From: an uncultured Gemmatimonadota bacterium
GTDB lineage: Bacteria; Gemmatimonadota; Gemmatimonadetes; Gemmatimonadales; Gemmatimonadaceae
Length of the DNA: 10,484 nt
Assembly: GCA_946479015.1 (NCBI GenBank)
Contig: CAMLEQ010000104.1
Coordinates: forward strand, 1 to 10,484
Direction of reading: 5' to 3'
Translations under genes and position numbers: made by a program
In this document: piece after piece, positions 1 to 7,170 of the stretch
How positions within the stretch are numbered: the stretch's first letter is position 1
Layout: each line of letters begins with the position of its first letter
The notes under the pieces: generated by a model
The model's input: the letters and a program-made list of their open reading frames with translations, nothing else
Told to the model about the DNA's origin: nothing
Databases searched by the model: none

Positions 1-14
1 GGCGGCCTGGGGCC

Positions 15-53
15 GGGGGGGGGGGGGGGCGGCGGCCCCGCCCCCCCCCCCCC
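15..53. repeat. G15 / C13 homopolymer inverted repeat
   Basis: A run of 15 G (15-29) is followed by a short GC-only spacer and a run of 13 C (41-53). The arms could pair as a hairpin 3' of the leftward ATPase gene, whose stop is at 127-129. There is no T tract, so it is not a classic intrinsic terminator. Long homopolymers at a sequence edge often mark a hard-to-sequence or mis-assembled end, so the exact lengths should not be trusted. I see no gene in 1-126. Confidence 0.5.
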
Positions 54-126
54 GTGGTGGCGCGTCCCGGATCGCGCCCCGGCCGAGGCGCCTTTCGCCG
101 CGCCGCTTCCCGCTTCCCGCGCCCCC

Positions 127-966
127 CTACAACGTCCCCGCGATCAGATCCGCCATCGCCCCCGCCAGATCGGGGTCATCCGTGAGCGGTCCCACGAGCG
201 CGGCGTGGCACGCGGCGTAGGCGGGGATCCCGCTCGCCATGAGTCGGGCGGTGGCGACCACGAGGCGCGTCCCCGGTCCCTCCGCGAGCCCCTGGTCGCG
301 GAGGCGGCGCACGCGGTTCGCGAGCTCCACGAGCGCGGTGGCGGTGGGCGCGGGGACGCCCCCCTCGTGCGCCACGATCTCCGCCTCGCGCTGCGGAGGG
401 GGATGGTCGAACTCGAGGGTGACGAAGCGCTGCCGAGTGCTCGGCTTCAGGTCCTTGATCGCATGCTGGTAGCCCGGGTTGTAGGAGACCACGAGCTGGA
501 ATCCCGGTGCAGCTTCGACGATCTCCCCCGTGCGCTCGATCGGCAGGATGCGGCGGTCATCGGTGAGCGGGTGGATGACGACCGTGGTGTCCTGCCGCGC
601 CTCCACGATCTCGTCCAGGTAGCAGATCGCGCCCGCGCGCGCGGCGACGGTGAGCGGGCCGTCCACCCACACCGTCTCCCCGCCCTGGATGAGGTAGCGC
701 CCCGTGAGGTCGCTGGCGGAGAGGTCGTCGTGGCAGGCGACGGTGACGAGCGGGCGGCCGAGTCGCCAGGCCATGTGCTCGACGAATCGCGTCTTGCCGC
801 ACCCCGTGGGTCCCTTGAGCATCACCGGGAGTCCCCGGGCGTGGCACATGGCGAAGATCTCGCGCTCGTTCGCGGCGGGGACGTAGTACGGCTCGTCGGG
901 GCCCGGCCAGCGCATGCCGCTCGAGCGGGCGCCGGAATCGACGTCGGAGATGTCGTGGGTGGTCAC
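127..966 (-). CDS. NorQ/CbbQ/NirQ-family AAA+ ATPase (MoxR-like)
   Basis: This 279-residue protein is a near-textbook member of the CbbQ/NirQ/NorQ/GpvN family, AAA+ ATPases that work with a VWA-domain partner (NorD/CbbO) to activate metalloenzymes such as nitric oxide reductase or Rubisco. Visible motifs are YYVP-x2-NE at 27-34, Walker A GPTGCGKT at 52-59, ACHDDLSASDL at 77-87, GGETVWVDGPLT at 95-106, Walker B AICYLDE at 113-119, then VVIHPLTDDRR, SYNPGYQ and the arginine-containing STRQRF. Length is normal for the family, so the gene looks complete. The start is GTG at 966 and its bases overlap the TGA stop of the upstream regulator (GTGA), suggesting translational coupling. The VWA partner would be expected downstream, off the left edge. 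Which family member it is (norQ, cbbQ or other) cannot be decided without that partner. The protein is predicted to be cytoplasmic. Confidence 0.93.
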   Translation of the reverse strand: MTTHDISDVDSGARSSGMRWPGPDEPYYVPAANEREIFAMCHARGLPVMLKGPTGCGKTRFVEHMAWRLGRPLVTVACHDDLSASDLTGRYLIQGGETVWVDGPLTVAARAGAICYLDEIVEARQDTTVVIHPLTDDRRILPIERTGEIVEAAPGFQLVVSYNPGYQHAIKDLKPSTRQRFVTLEFDHPPPQREAEIVAHEGGVPAPTATALVELANRVRRLRDQGLAEGPGTRLVVATARLMASGIPAYAACHAALVGPLTDDPDLAGAMADLIAGTL

Positions 967-1190
967 GCGCGGACCTTCCTGCCGTGGATGTACTGTGCCT
1001 GCAGCTCGCGCACGAGCGTGAGGAGCGGGCCGGGGCGGATGGGGTAGGCACCGGTGAGGATCTGCGAGACGCGCGGCTGGGTGACGCCGAGCTGCTCGGC
1101 GAGCGCCTTCTGGGTGTGGCAGCCCATGGCGCGGGCGAGCTCGCGGAGCTCCTCCGGAGTCACGGTCGGTGGCGACTGTCTCGCGGCCAT
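963..1190 (-). CDS. Small helix-turn-helix (XRE/Cro-like) regulator
   Basis: From the ATG at 1190 this encodes 75 residues. The centre (about residues 26-47, QKALAEQLGVTQPRVSQILTG) is a clear helix-turn-helix of the XRE/Cro type: an 'ALAEQLGV' helix, then the 'TQPRVSQIL' recognition helix. There is no other domain. The frame is open further upstream to a TTG at 1265, but that extension is proline-rich and unlike a regulator N-terminus, so I prefer 1190. No convincing ribosome binding site lies just upstream, which leaves the start uncertain. The gene overlaps the NorQ/CbbQ-like ATPase by four bases and is presumably co-transcribed with it, making it a candidate local regulator of that operon. 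Its possible targets are the AT-rich palindromes upstream (1282-1294, 1398-1410); that link is inference. Confidence 0.8.
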   Translation of the reverse strand: MAARQSPPTVTPEELRELARAMGCHTQKALAEQLGVTQPRVSQILTGAYPIRPGPLLTLVRELQAQYIHGRKVRA

Positions 1191-1269
1191 GGGTGGCGGG
1201 TGTGGGGTGAGGCGCGGCGGTGTGCGTAATAATGATTGAGTCCGCGGCACGCAGCGACGCGGCAAGTCA

Positions 1270-1297
1270 TTGACAGTTTCGATAAATCATTTATATT
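1270..1297 (+). promoter_or_regulatory. Candidate sigma70-type promoter
   Basis: A perfect TTGACA (1270-1275) is followed after 16 bases by TATATT (1292-1297), a good sigma70-like pair in otherwise GC-rich DNA. It points right, towards the gene at 1477, which would give a leader of about 170 bases. The -10 element overlaps the palindrome at 1282-1294, a plausible place for a repressor. No experimental support is visible. Confidence 0.4.
1282..1294. promoter_or_regulatory. AT-rich palindrome, copy 1 (candidate operator)
   Basis: ATAAAT-C-ATTTAT is a perfect inverted repeat and overlaps the candidate -10 box at 1292-1297. A 13-base relative lies at 1398-1410; the two share ATAAA-N2-ATTTAT. Both stand out as AT-only islands in the divergent region between the leftward HTH/ATPase pair and the rightward gene at 1477, so they may bind the small HTH protein. 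The binding partner is inference. Confidence 0.35.
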
Positions 1298-1397
1298 CGC
1301 CTTTCCTTCGGCTCCCAGGCGTCGTAGGGGAGTCGTGGGAATTGCCGGGCGAAGATGGTGTGCGACGGGAGCGGCGAGGCATCGTCATGCGCCCAGT

Positions 1398-1410
1398 ATA
1401 AACAATTTAT
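1398..1410. promoter_or_regulatory. AT-rich palindrome, copy 2 (candidate operator)
   Basis: ATAAA-CAA-TTTAT, differing from the copy at 1282-1294 only at positions 6 and 7 of 13. It lies 67 bases upstream of the start at 1477 and contains TATAAA on the + strand (1397-1402) without a good -35 partner. The rest of 1191-1476 holds no gene I can support. Confidence 0.35.
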
Positions 1411-1476
1411 TGCACGGCCGGAAGGGTGAGCGGGGGGCGGCGTGCACGAACCGGGCGGGAACGGAGGGGAGGAGCG

Positions 1477-2076
1477 ATGACAGTTGGAGCGGGAGAACGG
1501 GGCATCTCCGCGGAGATCGATCTGTTCGATGTCGCCGAGGAGCTGCGGTTCGTGACGTTCGAAACGTTGCCGGCCGTGGCGCGAGCGTTGGCGGTGGCGG
1601 GGTGGGTGGTGGTCGTGGGGGGGGACGATGGGCGATCGGAGCATCCGACGTTCCGTGGCGTGGCGCGGCGGATCCGCCACTCGGCGGGGAGCGGCGAGGA
1701 GAGAGGAGATGAGAGCGACCCCGACCGCGGCTCCGCTCGTTCCGGCGCTGGCGAGGCGGGAGCGAGCTGGCGCCCCGTGTACCAGGATGAATTGAGCGAG
1801 CGGCGGGCGCGGGGGGCGGTGCCGCTGGACTCGGGCGGGTGGCTGACGGCGACGCTCTCCGTGCCCGTGGAGCCGGGCACTCCGCTGGCGTACGTGCAGA
1901 TGGAGCGGCGCGTACCGGGGGAGTCAGGGGAGGAGAGCGCCGACTTCGTCATCCCAGCGGCGGAGATGGATGCGGCGCTCGTGTTGCTCGAGGGAGTGGT
2001 GGCGCAGGCGCGTCGCGACGGCGTGCTGCCGCCGGCCGTCAGCGGCGAAGCGTCTTTCCGGGCGGGCGGAAGGTAG
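1477..2076 (+). CDS. Hypothetical protein, 199 residues
   Basis: I do not recognise this protein. The ATG at 1477 has a strong purine-rich ribosome binding site just upstream (GGAGGGGAGGAG), which supports both the start and the gene being real. There is no signal peptide. Residues 9-55 read as a compact alpha/beta segment (acidic DLFDVAEELRFVTFETLP, then a hydrophobic stretch AVAGWVVVVGG). About 65-100 is a low-complexity, Gly/Ser/Arg/Glu-rich linker. About 105-199 looks folded again, with WLTATLSVPVEPGTPLAYVQMERR suggesting beta strands. The 3' end overlaps the convergent XRE regulator by 38 bases. It could be a partner or effector of the neighbouring regulators, but nothing in the sequence shows a function. 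Confidence 0.65.
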   Translation: MTVGAGERGISAEIDLFDVAEELRFVTFETLPAVARALAVAGWVVVVGGDDGRSEHPTFRGVARRIRHSAGSGEERGDESDPDRGSARSGAGEAGASWRPVYQDELSERRARGAVPLDSGGWLTATLSVPVEPGTPLAYVQMERRVPGESGEESADFVIPAAEMDAALVLLEGVVAQARRDGVLPPAVSGEASFRAGGR

Positions 2077-2284
2077 TCGGCAGGAAGTACGACAGCGGCT
2101 TGCCGTACAGCGCGGCGAAGCGGGCGAGCTCGATCACGTCCACGCGACGCTCCCCCGTCTCGCACTTCGAGACGAAGGACTGCTTCTTCTCGAGGGCGTC
2201 GGCGACCTGCTGCTGCGTGAGCTCCAATTCTTCGCGTGCGTCCTGGAGCCGTTGCAGCATGAACTGGTACTCGGGGGTGTGCAC
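2039..2284 (-). CDS. XRE-family transcriptional regulator
   Basis: An 81-residue single-domain HTH_3/XRE protein. The chosen GTG start (2284) gives an N-terminus V/M-HTPEYQFMLQRLQDARE matching the usual opening of this small regulator family. The HTH runs from about LTQQQVADAL through KQSFVSKCETGERRVDV, followed by ELARFAALYGKPLSYFL, the standard family ending. Alternatives are GTG at 2293, TTG at 2353 (a proline-rich extension) and ATG at 2260 (which would cut the first helix). The gene is divergent from the ECF sigma factor at 2414 and convergent with the hypothetical gene at 1477-2076, overlapping its last 38 bases. It may autoregulate and control the sigma factor through the shared 129-base intergenic region; that is inference from position. 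Confidence 0.82.
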   Translation of the reverse strand: MHTPEYQFMLQRLQDAREELELTQQQVADALEKKQSFVSKCETGERRVDVIELARFAALYGKPLSYFLPTTFRPPGKTLRR

Positions 2285-2341
2285 CGAGCTCACGGGCGCG
2301 GACCGAGGTGGATCATGCGGGCCGAGCTTGCGGTCTCGGGA

Positions 2342-2365
2342 GGAATATCCCAAAATGGAATATTC
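2342..2365. promoter_or_regulatory. GGAATAT direct repeats in the XRE / sigma divergent region
   Basis: GGAATAT occurs at 2342-2348 and again at 2357-2363, 15 bases apart; the second copy extends to the palindrome GAATATTC (2358-2365). This is the AT-richest stretch between the divergent XRE (2284) and sigma-factor (2414) genes, so it is a candidate operator or promoter core. A weak -35/-10 pair for the + strand (TTGCGG at 2328, CAAAAT at 2351) is present but unconvincing. Confidence 0.3.
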
Positions 2366-2413
2366 GCTCCATCGTCAGGCGCAGTCCCATCGTCCTCCGT
2401 CGCCGGAACCATC

Positions 2414-2992
2414 GTGGAGATCCCCAGCCAGCAGGGCGACGAATCGGCCGAAGCGCGGGCGTTGCTGCGCGGGGATCGCGCGGCGTTCGCGGAGGTGTAC
2501 GCGGCGCATTACGAGGCGCTGTGCCGGTACGCGCTGCGTCTACTGCGCTCCCGCGCGGCGGCGGAGGATCTCGTCCACGACGTGTTCCTCCGTCTCTGGC
2601 GCGAGCGCGAGCGGCTGGCGATCCGGGGGAGCGTGCGCAGCTACCTGTACATGGCGGTGCGCAACCGCTCGCTGGATGTGCTGCGTCGCGCGCGCACCGA
2701 GGTCGCGGTGATCGAGAGCAGCGAGCGGTTGGAGGCACCGTCGCGGGAGAGCGACGGGGGGATCGATGCGGCGGTGGCGAGCGCCGATCTCGCCGCCGCG
2801 CTCCAGCGCGCGATCGACGAGCTGCCCCCTCGGGTGCGGGAGACGATCCTGCTGCGCTGGCGGCGCCAGCTCACGAACCGCGAGATCGCCGATGCGCTCG
2901 GCGTCACGCTCAAGACCGTGGAAGCGCACCTCGCGCGCGCGTACCGGGCGCTGCGGGAGAGCTTGCCGCGGTCGTTGCGCGAAGGGTTGTGA
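2414..2992 (+). CDS. ECF RNA polymerase sigma factor, FecI-like
   Basis: A sigma70 family ECF protein of 192 residues from the GTG at 2414. Region 2 spans about 16-94 (LLRGDRAAFAEVYAAHYEALCRYALRLL, then AAEDLVHDVFLRLW and SVRSYLYMAVRNRSLDVLRR). Region 4 spans about 131-186 (LPPRVRETILLRW, then LTNREIADALGVTLKTVEAHLARAYRAL, the -35-binding HTH). It presumably directs transcription when released by the FecR-like protein encoded next, in response to a ligand bound by the outer-membrane receptor downstream. The start is uncertain: an in-frame ATG at 2315 has a better ribosome binding site (GAGGTGG) but adds 33 residues without family-like features and would leave only 30 bases to the divergent XRE gene. 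GTG 2414 gives the usual family length. A 222-base gap to the chosen FecR start shows no gene of its own. Confidence 0.9.
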   Translation: MEIPSQQGDESAEARALLRGDRAAFAEVYAAHYEALCRYALRLLRSRAAAEDLVHDVFLRLWRERERLAIRGSVRSYLYMAVRNRSLDVLRRARTEVAVIESSERLEAPSRESDGGIDAAVASADLAAALQRAIDELPPRVRETILLRWRRQLTNREIADALGVTLKTVEAHLARAYRALRESLPRSLREGL

Positions 2993-3214
2993 GCGCGACC
3001 GCTTCGCGCGCGCGGCGCGTGGCTCTCCGCTGTCGCGCGCTCCCGCCGACCGACTCCATGTAGGGTCTCGTCCACCGTCGTCCGTCACATCTCCGTCGCC
3101 GCCGTGCCCATCACGTGGCCGCGCGGCGAGCGGGGACGGGTGCGCGTCCGGGTCGGGAGCTCCGACACGCGTCGCGCGTTCCGGGATCATCCCCTTCCTT
3201 CACGGTCATCACGC

Positions 3215-4318
3215 GTGCCGAGTCATCGTTTCGAGGGTGTCGATCTCGACCTGTTGTATCGCTTCGTGGCTGGTGTGGCCACACCGGCGGAGCGCGAGCG
3301 TGTGGCGGCGTGGCTGATGGAGGACGCGGAGCGCGGTGTGTTGCTGGATGCGCTCGGCGCGGTGGCGGAGGGTCCGGCAGAGCTTGAGGAGCGGTTCGAC
3401 GCCGCCGCGGCGCGGGCGCGGCTGGAGCGTGCGATCGAGGAGGGAGATGCGGAGGTGAAGCCGAGCGGGACGCCGAGCAGGACGCCAAGCCGTGGTATCG
3501 CGCCGCGATCGCGCGTGCCGCGTGCCGTCCCTCGCGTGGCGCAGTTGGAGAGTGGACGGGGCGCGTGGGGGTGGGTGGCGGCCGCGGCGGCGGTGGTGGC
3601 GCTGTTCGCCGGCGCGTGGTGGATGGCTCCGATCGGTGGCGCCGCGAGAGGGAGCGGCGAACGGGTGACGCGTGAATATGCGACCGAGCGCGGGCAGTTG
3701 ATGAGAGTCCGGCTTCCCGATGGCACCAGCGTGACCCTCGGCGCGGCGAGCCGGCTGCATTACGCGGGGGAGAGTGCGACGCGCGAGGTCGCGCTCGAGG
3801 GGGAAGCGGTGTTCAGCGTGGTGCACGACGCGCGGCATCCGTTCGTGGTGCGTGCGGGGGGCGCGGTGGCGCGCGACATCGGGACCACGTTCGGGGTGAG
3901 GGCGTATCCCGGAGACTCCGGCGCGCGGGTGGTGGTCGCCGAGGGGAGCGTGTCGCTGCGCGCGGCCGGGGCCACGGCCACGGCGGCGCGGGTGCTCGAG
4001 CCGGGGGAGCTCGGCCGGGTGGAGCGCGGGGGGAGCACCGAGGTGACGCGAGTGGACGCGGCGCGCTACCTGTCGTGGGCCGATGGACGGCTGGAGTTCG
4101 ACGACGTGCCGTTGCGCGAGGTCGCCGCGCAGCTCTCGCGCTGGTACGACGTGGACGTGGTGCTCGCCGACAGCGCGCTCGGCGCGCGGCGGTTCACGGG
4201 GGCATTCGAGAGGGAGAGCGTGGACCAGGTGCTCGCGGCGCTCGCGCCGCCGCTGCACGCGCGCTACGAGCGACGGGGCCGCACCGTCGTGCTGCACACA
4301 TTGCCTAACGATCACTAG
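3215..4318 (+). CDS. FecR-family anti-sigma factor / signal transducer
   Basis: An inner-membrane regulator of the FecR type that would hold the preceding sigma factor until signalled by the receptor. From GTG 3215 it has 367 residues: an N-terminal cytoplasmic FecR_N segment (LDLLYRFVAGVATPAERERVAAWL, about 8-35), a low-complexity Arg/Pro/Ser stretch, one transmembrane helix at about 118-139 (GWVAAAAAVVALFAGAWW), a periplasmic FecR domain (about 153-250, including RLPDGTSVTLGAASRLHY, EGEAVFSV and VRAGGAVARDIGTTFGVRAY), and a C-terminal STN-like/DUF4974-type segment (about 286-366, FDDVPLREVAAQLSRWYDVDV). The frame is open back to GTG 3104; that start would add 37 basic residues unlike the family. 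Neither start has a good ribosome binding site, so the 5' end is uncertain. The stop is 70 bases before the receptor start. Confidence 0.9.
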   Translation: MPSHRFEGVDLDLLYRFVAGVATPAERERVAAWLMEDAERGVLLDALGAVAEGPAELEERFDAAAARARLERAIEEGDAEVKPSGTPSRTPSRGIAPRSRVPRAVPRVAQLESGRGAWGWVAAAAAVVALFAGAWWMAPIGGAARGSGERVTREYATERGQLMRVRLPDGTSVTLGAASRLHYAGESATREVALEGEAVFSVVHDARHPFVVRAGGAVARDIGTTFGVRAYPGDSGARVVVAEGSVSLRAAGATATAARVLEPGELGRVERGGSTEVTRVDAARYLSWADGRLEFDDVPLREVAAQLSRWYDVDVVLADSALGARRFTGAFERESVDQVLAALAPPLHARYERRGRTVVLHTLPNDH

Positions 4319-4388
4319 CGGTCCGGCAGCGACATCGCCGGGCGGCATCACATGCGGGGCCAGACGACCCCGGGCCGGAGGCACATCC

Positions 4389-7160
4389 ATGAGAGGCGGA
4401 GACACGTGGCGCATCGCGGGACCGCTGGCGCTCCTCGCGCTCGTCGGCGCGGTGGCCACGGCGGCCGCGGCGCAGGGGAGCGCGGGGGCGGGGGCACCCG
4501 CGCCCAGCGCGGTGGGGACCGCGAACGCGACCGGCGGAGCGAGTGGGGAGGTCGTGACCACCGGGCTCGTGGCGCCGGCGGATCCCGCCGCGCCCGCGGC
4601 GCGCGGACCGCGTGGGGCGGCGCCGAGCCAGGGGCGCCCCGTCACGCTCGAGCTGCACGAGGCGCCGCTGCGCGAGGCGCTGGACGAAGTCGCGCGCCAG
4701 AGCGGGGTCGCCCTGCTGTACAGCGCGGACGTGGTGCCGCTGGCGCGGCGCGTCACCGTGAGCGTGCGCGAGGTGAGCGCGCCGGCGGCGCTGCGGGCCG
4801 TGCTCGCGGGGACGGGGGTGGCGGTGCGCCGGGCGGCGACCGGGGAGCTGATGCTCGTGCGGGCGGCGCGCGCAGAGCCAGCGGCCGAGCCGGGCACTGT
4901 GCGCGGACGGGTGACCGACTCCACGAGCGGCGCACCGGTGGCCGGGGCGAGCGTCGCGCTCGAGGGGACGCGCCTGGTGGTCGTAACCGACGACGCGGGG
5001 GCGTACCGGCTCGCGGGGGTGGAGGCAGGGACGTACGTGCTGAGCGTGCGGCGGCTCGGGTACGCCAGCCGCACGGCGCGCGTGACGGTGGTGGCCGGCG
5101 AGGAGGCGACCGTGGACCTCGCGCTCACGCCGGCGGCGGGGGTGCTGGAGCAGGTGGTGGTGACGGGGACGCTCGCTCCTACGGTAGTGAAGGAAATTCC
5201 GACGCCGATCACTGTGATCACGGCGGAAGACATCGAGCAGCGGCACCTACGCCATCTGGACCAGATCTTCCGCGATCTAGTCCCCGGGAGCGTCTCTTGG
5301 GATCGCGGCGCCTTCGATTACGCGAATGACATCACCATGCGCGGCGCGAGCTCGCTGACAGGGCTGACGGGCACGAAGATCTACGTCGACGGTGTCGAGA
5401 TGGGGAGCGCGACAGTGGCGACGATCGACCCGAATAGCATCGCTCGCATCGAGGTCGTGCGCGGTCCGCAGGCATCGACGTTGTATGGCTCGGAGGCGAT
5501 CGGCGGAGTCATCCAGATTTTCACGAAAGGGGGAGCGCTGGCGACCGACCGCCCTGAAGTGGAGCTGAAGACGTCTGTGGGAGCCGTGCAGAGCCCCTAC
5601 GGAAACGCGGCCCGACAGGAGCACGGATTTCTTGTGAGGGGCGGCGGCGCTGCCTTCGACTACAGCGTCGGTGGCTCGTACACGCGCACCGGTGAGTGGA
5701 TCCCGGAGTACGGCTCCGTGACGCCGAGCGCATTCGGGCGCCTACACCTCGACCAGGGGATCATCTCGCTCGATCTCTCCGGGCGGTATCTGCAGCAGCG
5801 ATTGGGGCTCGCGAATCCGCCGGAACTGGCGGCGACCGGCTTCTCCTATTTCACCAAGCCCCAGAGCAGTGATCTGGACAACCGCCAGCAGACATACGGT
5901 GCGCGGATCGCCATCACACCACGCCCCTGGTGGCACAATGAGGTCACTGCTGGGGTGGATCGCCTCACCGAGGATCAGCACACGACACAACCCCGGCGGA
6001 CCACGCCGGACGATACGTTGTACTTCGTGTCCATCGCGGAGATCTCCAAGGCATCCGTCGGCTACCATACCACACTCTCAGCCCAGCTCGCCTCGGCCGT
6101 GACGGGTGAGGTGACCGCCGGCTTCGACCACTACACGCTCACCGATAACGGCTACGTCACGCGAAGTGCGACGAGGAGCAGCGGAGCCATCTCTTCTGTC
6201 AGTCCAGCGGCGCTCGAACGGCAGGTCACATCCAATACGGGCTACTTCGCGCAAGCACAGGTCGGCCTGGCAGAGGCCGCGTTCCTGACCATCGGGTTGC
6301 GCGCCGAGCGCAACTCGAATTTCGGTGAAGCGCTCGGCACCCCGCTCTCACCGAAGGTCGGCCTTTCTGTCGTGCATTCCATGCGAGGGATCACGGTGAA
6401 GCTGCGCGGGGCGTACGGGGAAGCAATACGCCCGCCCCGGCCAGACGAAACGGCTGCCTCGAGTAGTCCCTTTCTGCTGCAGCTCCCGAACCCGGAGTTG
6501 GGGCCCGAGCGCCAGAGCGGCTTCGACGGGGGAATCGACGTGGAGTTCGGTGCGCGGGGATCGCTAAGCGCGACCTACTACAACCAGAACGCCAGAGATC
6601 TCATCCAGCTCGTCCTGCTGGATGCTGAGGGCGATCCCCCCACGTACCAATACCAGAACATCGCGCGCATCCGGAACTCTGGAGTCGAGCTGGAAGCACG
6701 TGTGCGTGCCGCGATGCTGGAGCTGCGCGGGCAATACACTGTCACCAGCAGCAAGGTGCGGGCGCTGCCGGCCGGGTACGACGGTGACCTTCAGGTCGGC
6801 GATCAGGTCCTCGGAGTTCCCCGTCACACCGCCCGACTCTCACTCAGCGCAAGCGCGTGGCGCGGCGGTACGATCACCGTGGGAGCGGGATATGTGGGAT
6901 CGTGGATGAACTACGACGACGTAGGAATGTACCGTTGCTACGCGGGCACCGGCCCGTGCTACGACAACCTGCGCGGCTTCTGGATGCGCTATCCCTCGTT
7001 CACGAAGGCGGACCTCGCGATGTCGCAGCAGATCGGGCGCGACGTCACGGCATTCCTCTCCGTGGAAAATCTCACGAACAATGCCGCGACGGAGGAATCG
7101 AACTTCACGCCAGTGCAGGGGCGCATCACAATGATCGGCGCCAAGCTGCGGCTGCGCTGA
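4389..7160 (+). CDS. TonB-dependent outer-membrane receptor with STN signalling domain
   Basis: 923 residues from the ATG at 4389, preceded by GGAGG (4377-4381) at good spacing. Order of parts: signal peptide (about 1-28, hydrophobic LALLALVGAVATAAAAQ); Ala/Gly-rich linker; STN domain (about 85-158, VTLELHEAPLREALDEVARQ), the module that contacts a FecR-type protein; carboxypeptidase-like regulatory beta-sandwich (about 169-247); a TonB-box-like EQVVVTGT (254-261); plug (about 270-379, PITVITAEDIEQ to EAIGGVIQIFTKGG); beta-barrel to the end. The C-terminus reads GAKLRLR rather than the usual aromatic last residue. The STN domain and the upstream FecI/FecR pair indicate transducing import, where ligand binding switches on the sigma factor. 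Next to lasso precursors and a lasso-isopeptidase-like gene, the likely ligand is the locus's own peptide (inference); an iron chelate or other peptide is the alternative. GC content drops sharply near 5180, at the edge of the plug. Confidence 0.95.
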   Translation: MRGGDTWRIAGPLALLALVGAVATAAAAQGSAGAGAPAPSAVGTANATGGASGEVVTTGLVAPADPAAPAARGPRGAAPSQGRPVTLELHEAPLREALDEVARQSGVALLYSADVVPLARRVTVSVREVSAPAALRAVLAGTGVAVRRAATGELMLVRAARAEPAAEPGTVRGRVTDSTSGAPVAGASVALEGTRLVVVTDDAGAYRLAGVEAGTYVLSVRRLGYASRTARVTVVAGEEATVDLALTPAAGVLEQVVVTGTLAPTVVKEIPTPITVITAEDIEQRHLRHLDQIFRDLVPGSVSWDRGAFDYANDITMRGASSLTGLTGTKIYVDGVEMGSATVATIDPNSIARIEVVRGPQASTLYGSEAIGGVIQIFTKGGALATDRPEVELKTSVGAVQSPYGNAARQEHGFLVRGGGAAFDYSVGGSYTRTGEWIPEYGSVTPSAFGRLHLDQGIISLDLSGRYLQQRLGLANPPELAATGFSYFTKPQSSDLDNRQQTYGARIAITPRPWWHNEVTAGVDRLTEDQHTTQPRRTTPDDTLYFVSIAEISKASVGYHTTLSAQLASAVTGEVTAGFDHYTLTDNGYVTRSATRSSGAISSVSPAALERQVTSNTGYFAQAQVGLAEAAFLTIGLRAERNSNFGEALGTPLSPKVGLSVVHSMRGITVKLRGAYGEAIRPPRPDETAASSSPFLLQLPNPELGPERQSGFDGGIDVEFGARGSLSATYYNQNARDLIQLVLLDAEGDPPTYQYQNIARIRNSGVELEARVRAAMLELRGQYTVTSSKVRALPAGYDGDLQVGDQVLGVPRHTARLSLSASAWRGGTITVGAGYVGSWMNYDDVGMYRCYAGTGPCYDNLRGFWMRYPSFTKADLAMSQQIGRDVTAFLSVENLTNNAATEESNFTPVQGRITMIGAKLRLR

Positions 7161-7167
7161 GGGAGGA
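7161..7167 (+). promoter_or_regulatory. Ribosome binding site fixing the GTG start of the hydrolase
   Basis: GGGAGGA lies directly after the receptor's TGA stop (7158-7160) and 3 bases before the GTG at 7171. It decides the start and shows that receptor and hydrolase are one transcriptional unit. Confidence 0.75.
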
Positions 7168-7170
7168 ATC

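Noticed and set aside
205..1047. 280-codon open frame on the plus strand opposite the ATPase gene
   Set aside because: Antisense shadow of the NorQ/CbbQ gene; its composition is Arg/Asp/Ala-rich with no recognisable motif.
3209..5233. 674-codon open frame on the minus strand across the FecR and receptor genes
   Set aside because: Antisense shadow of high-GC coding DNA: Arg/Pro/Ala/Ser-rich, no domain, no ribosome binding site, fully covered by two well-supported genes.
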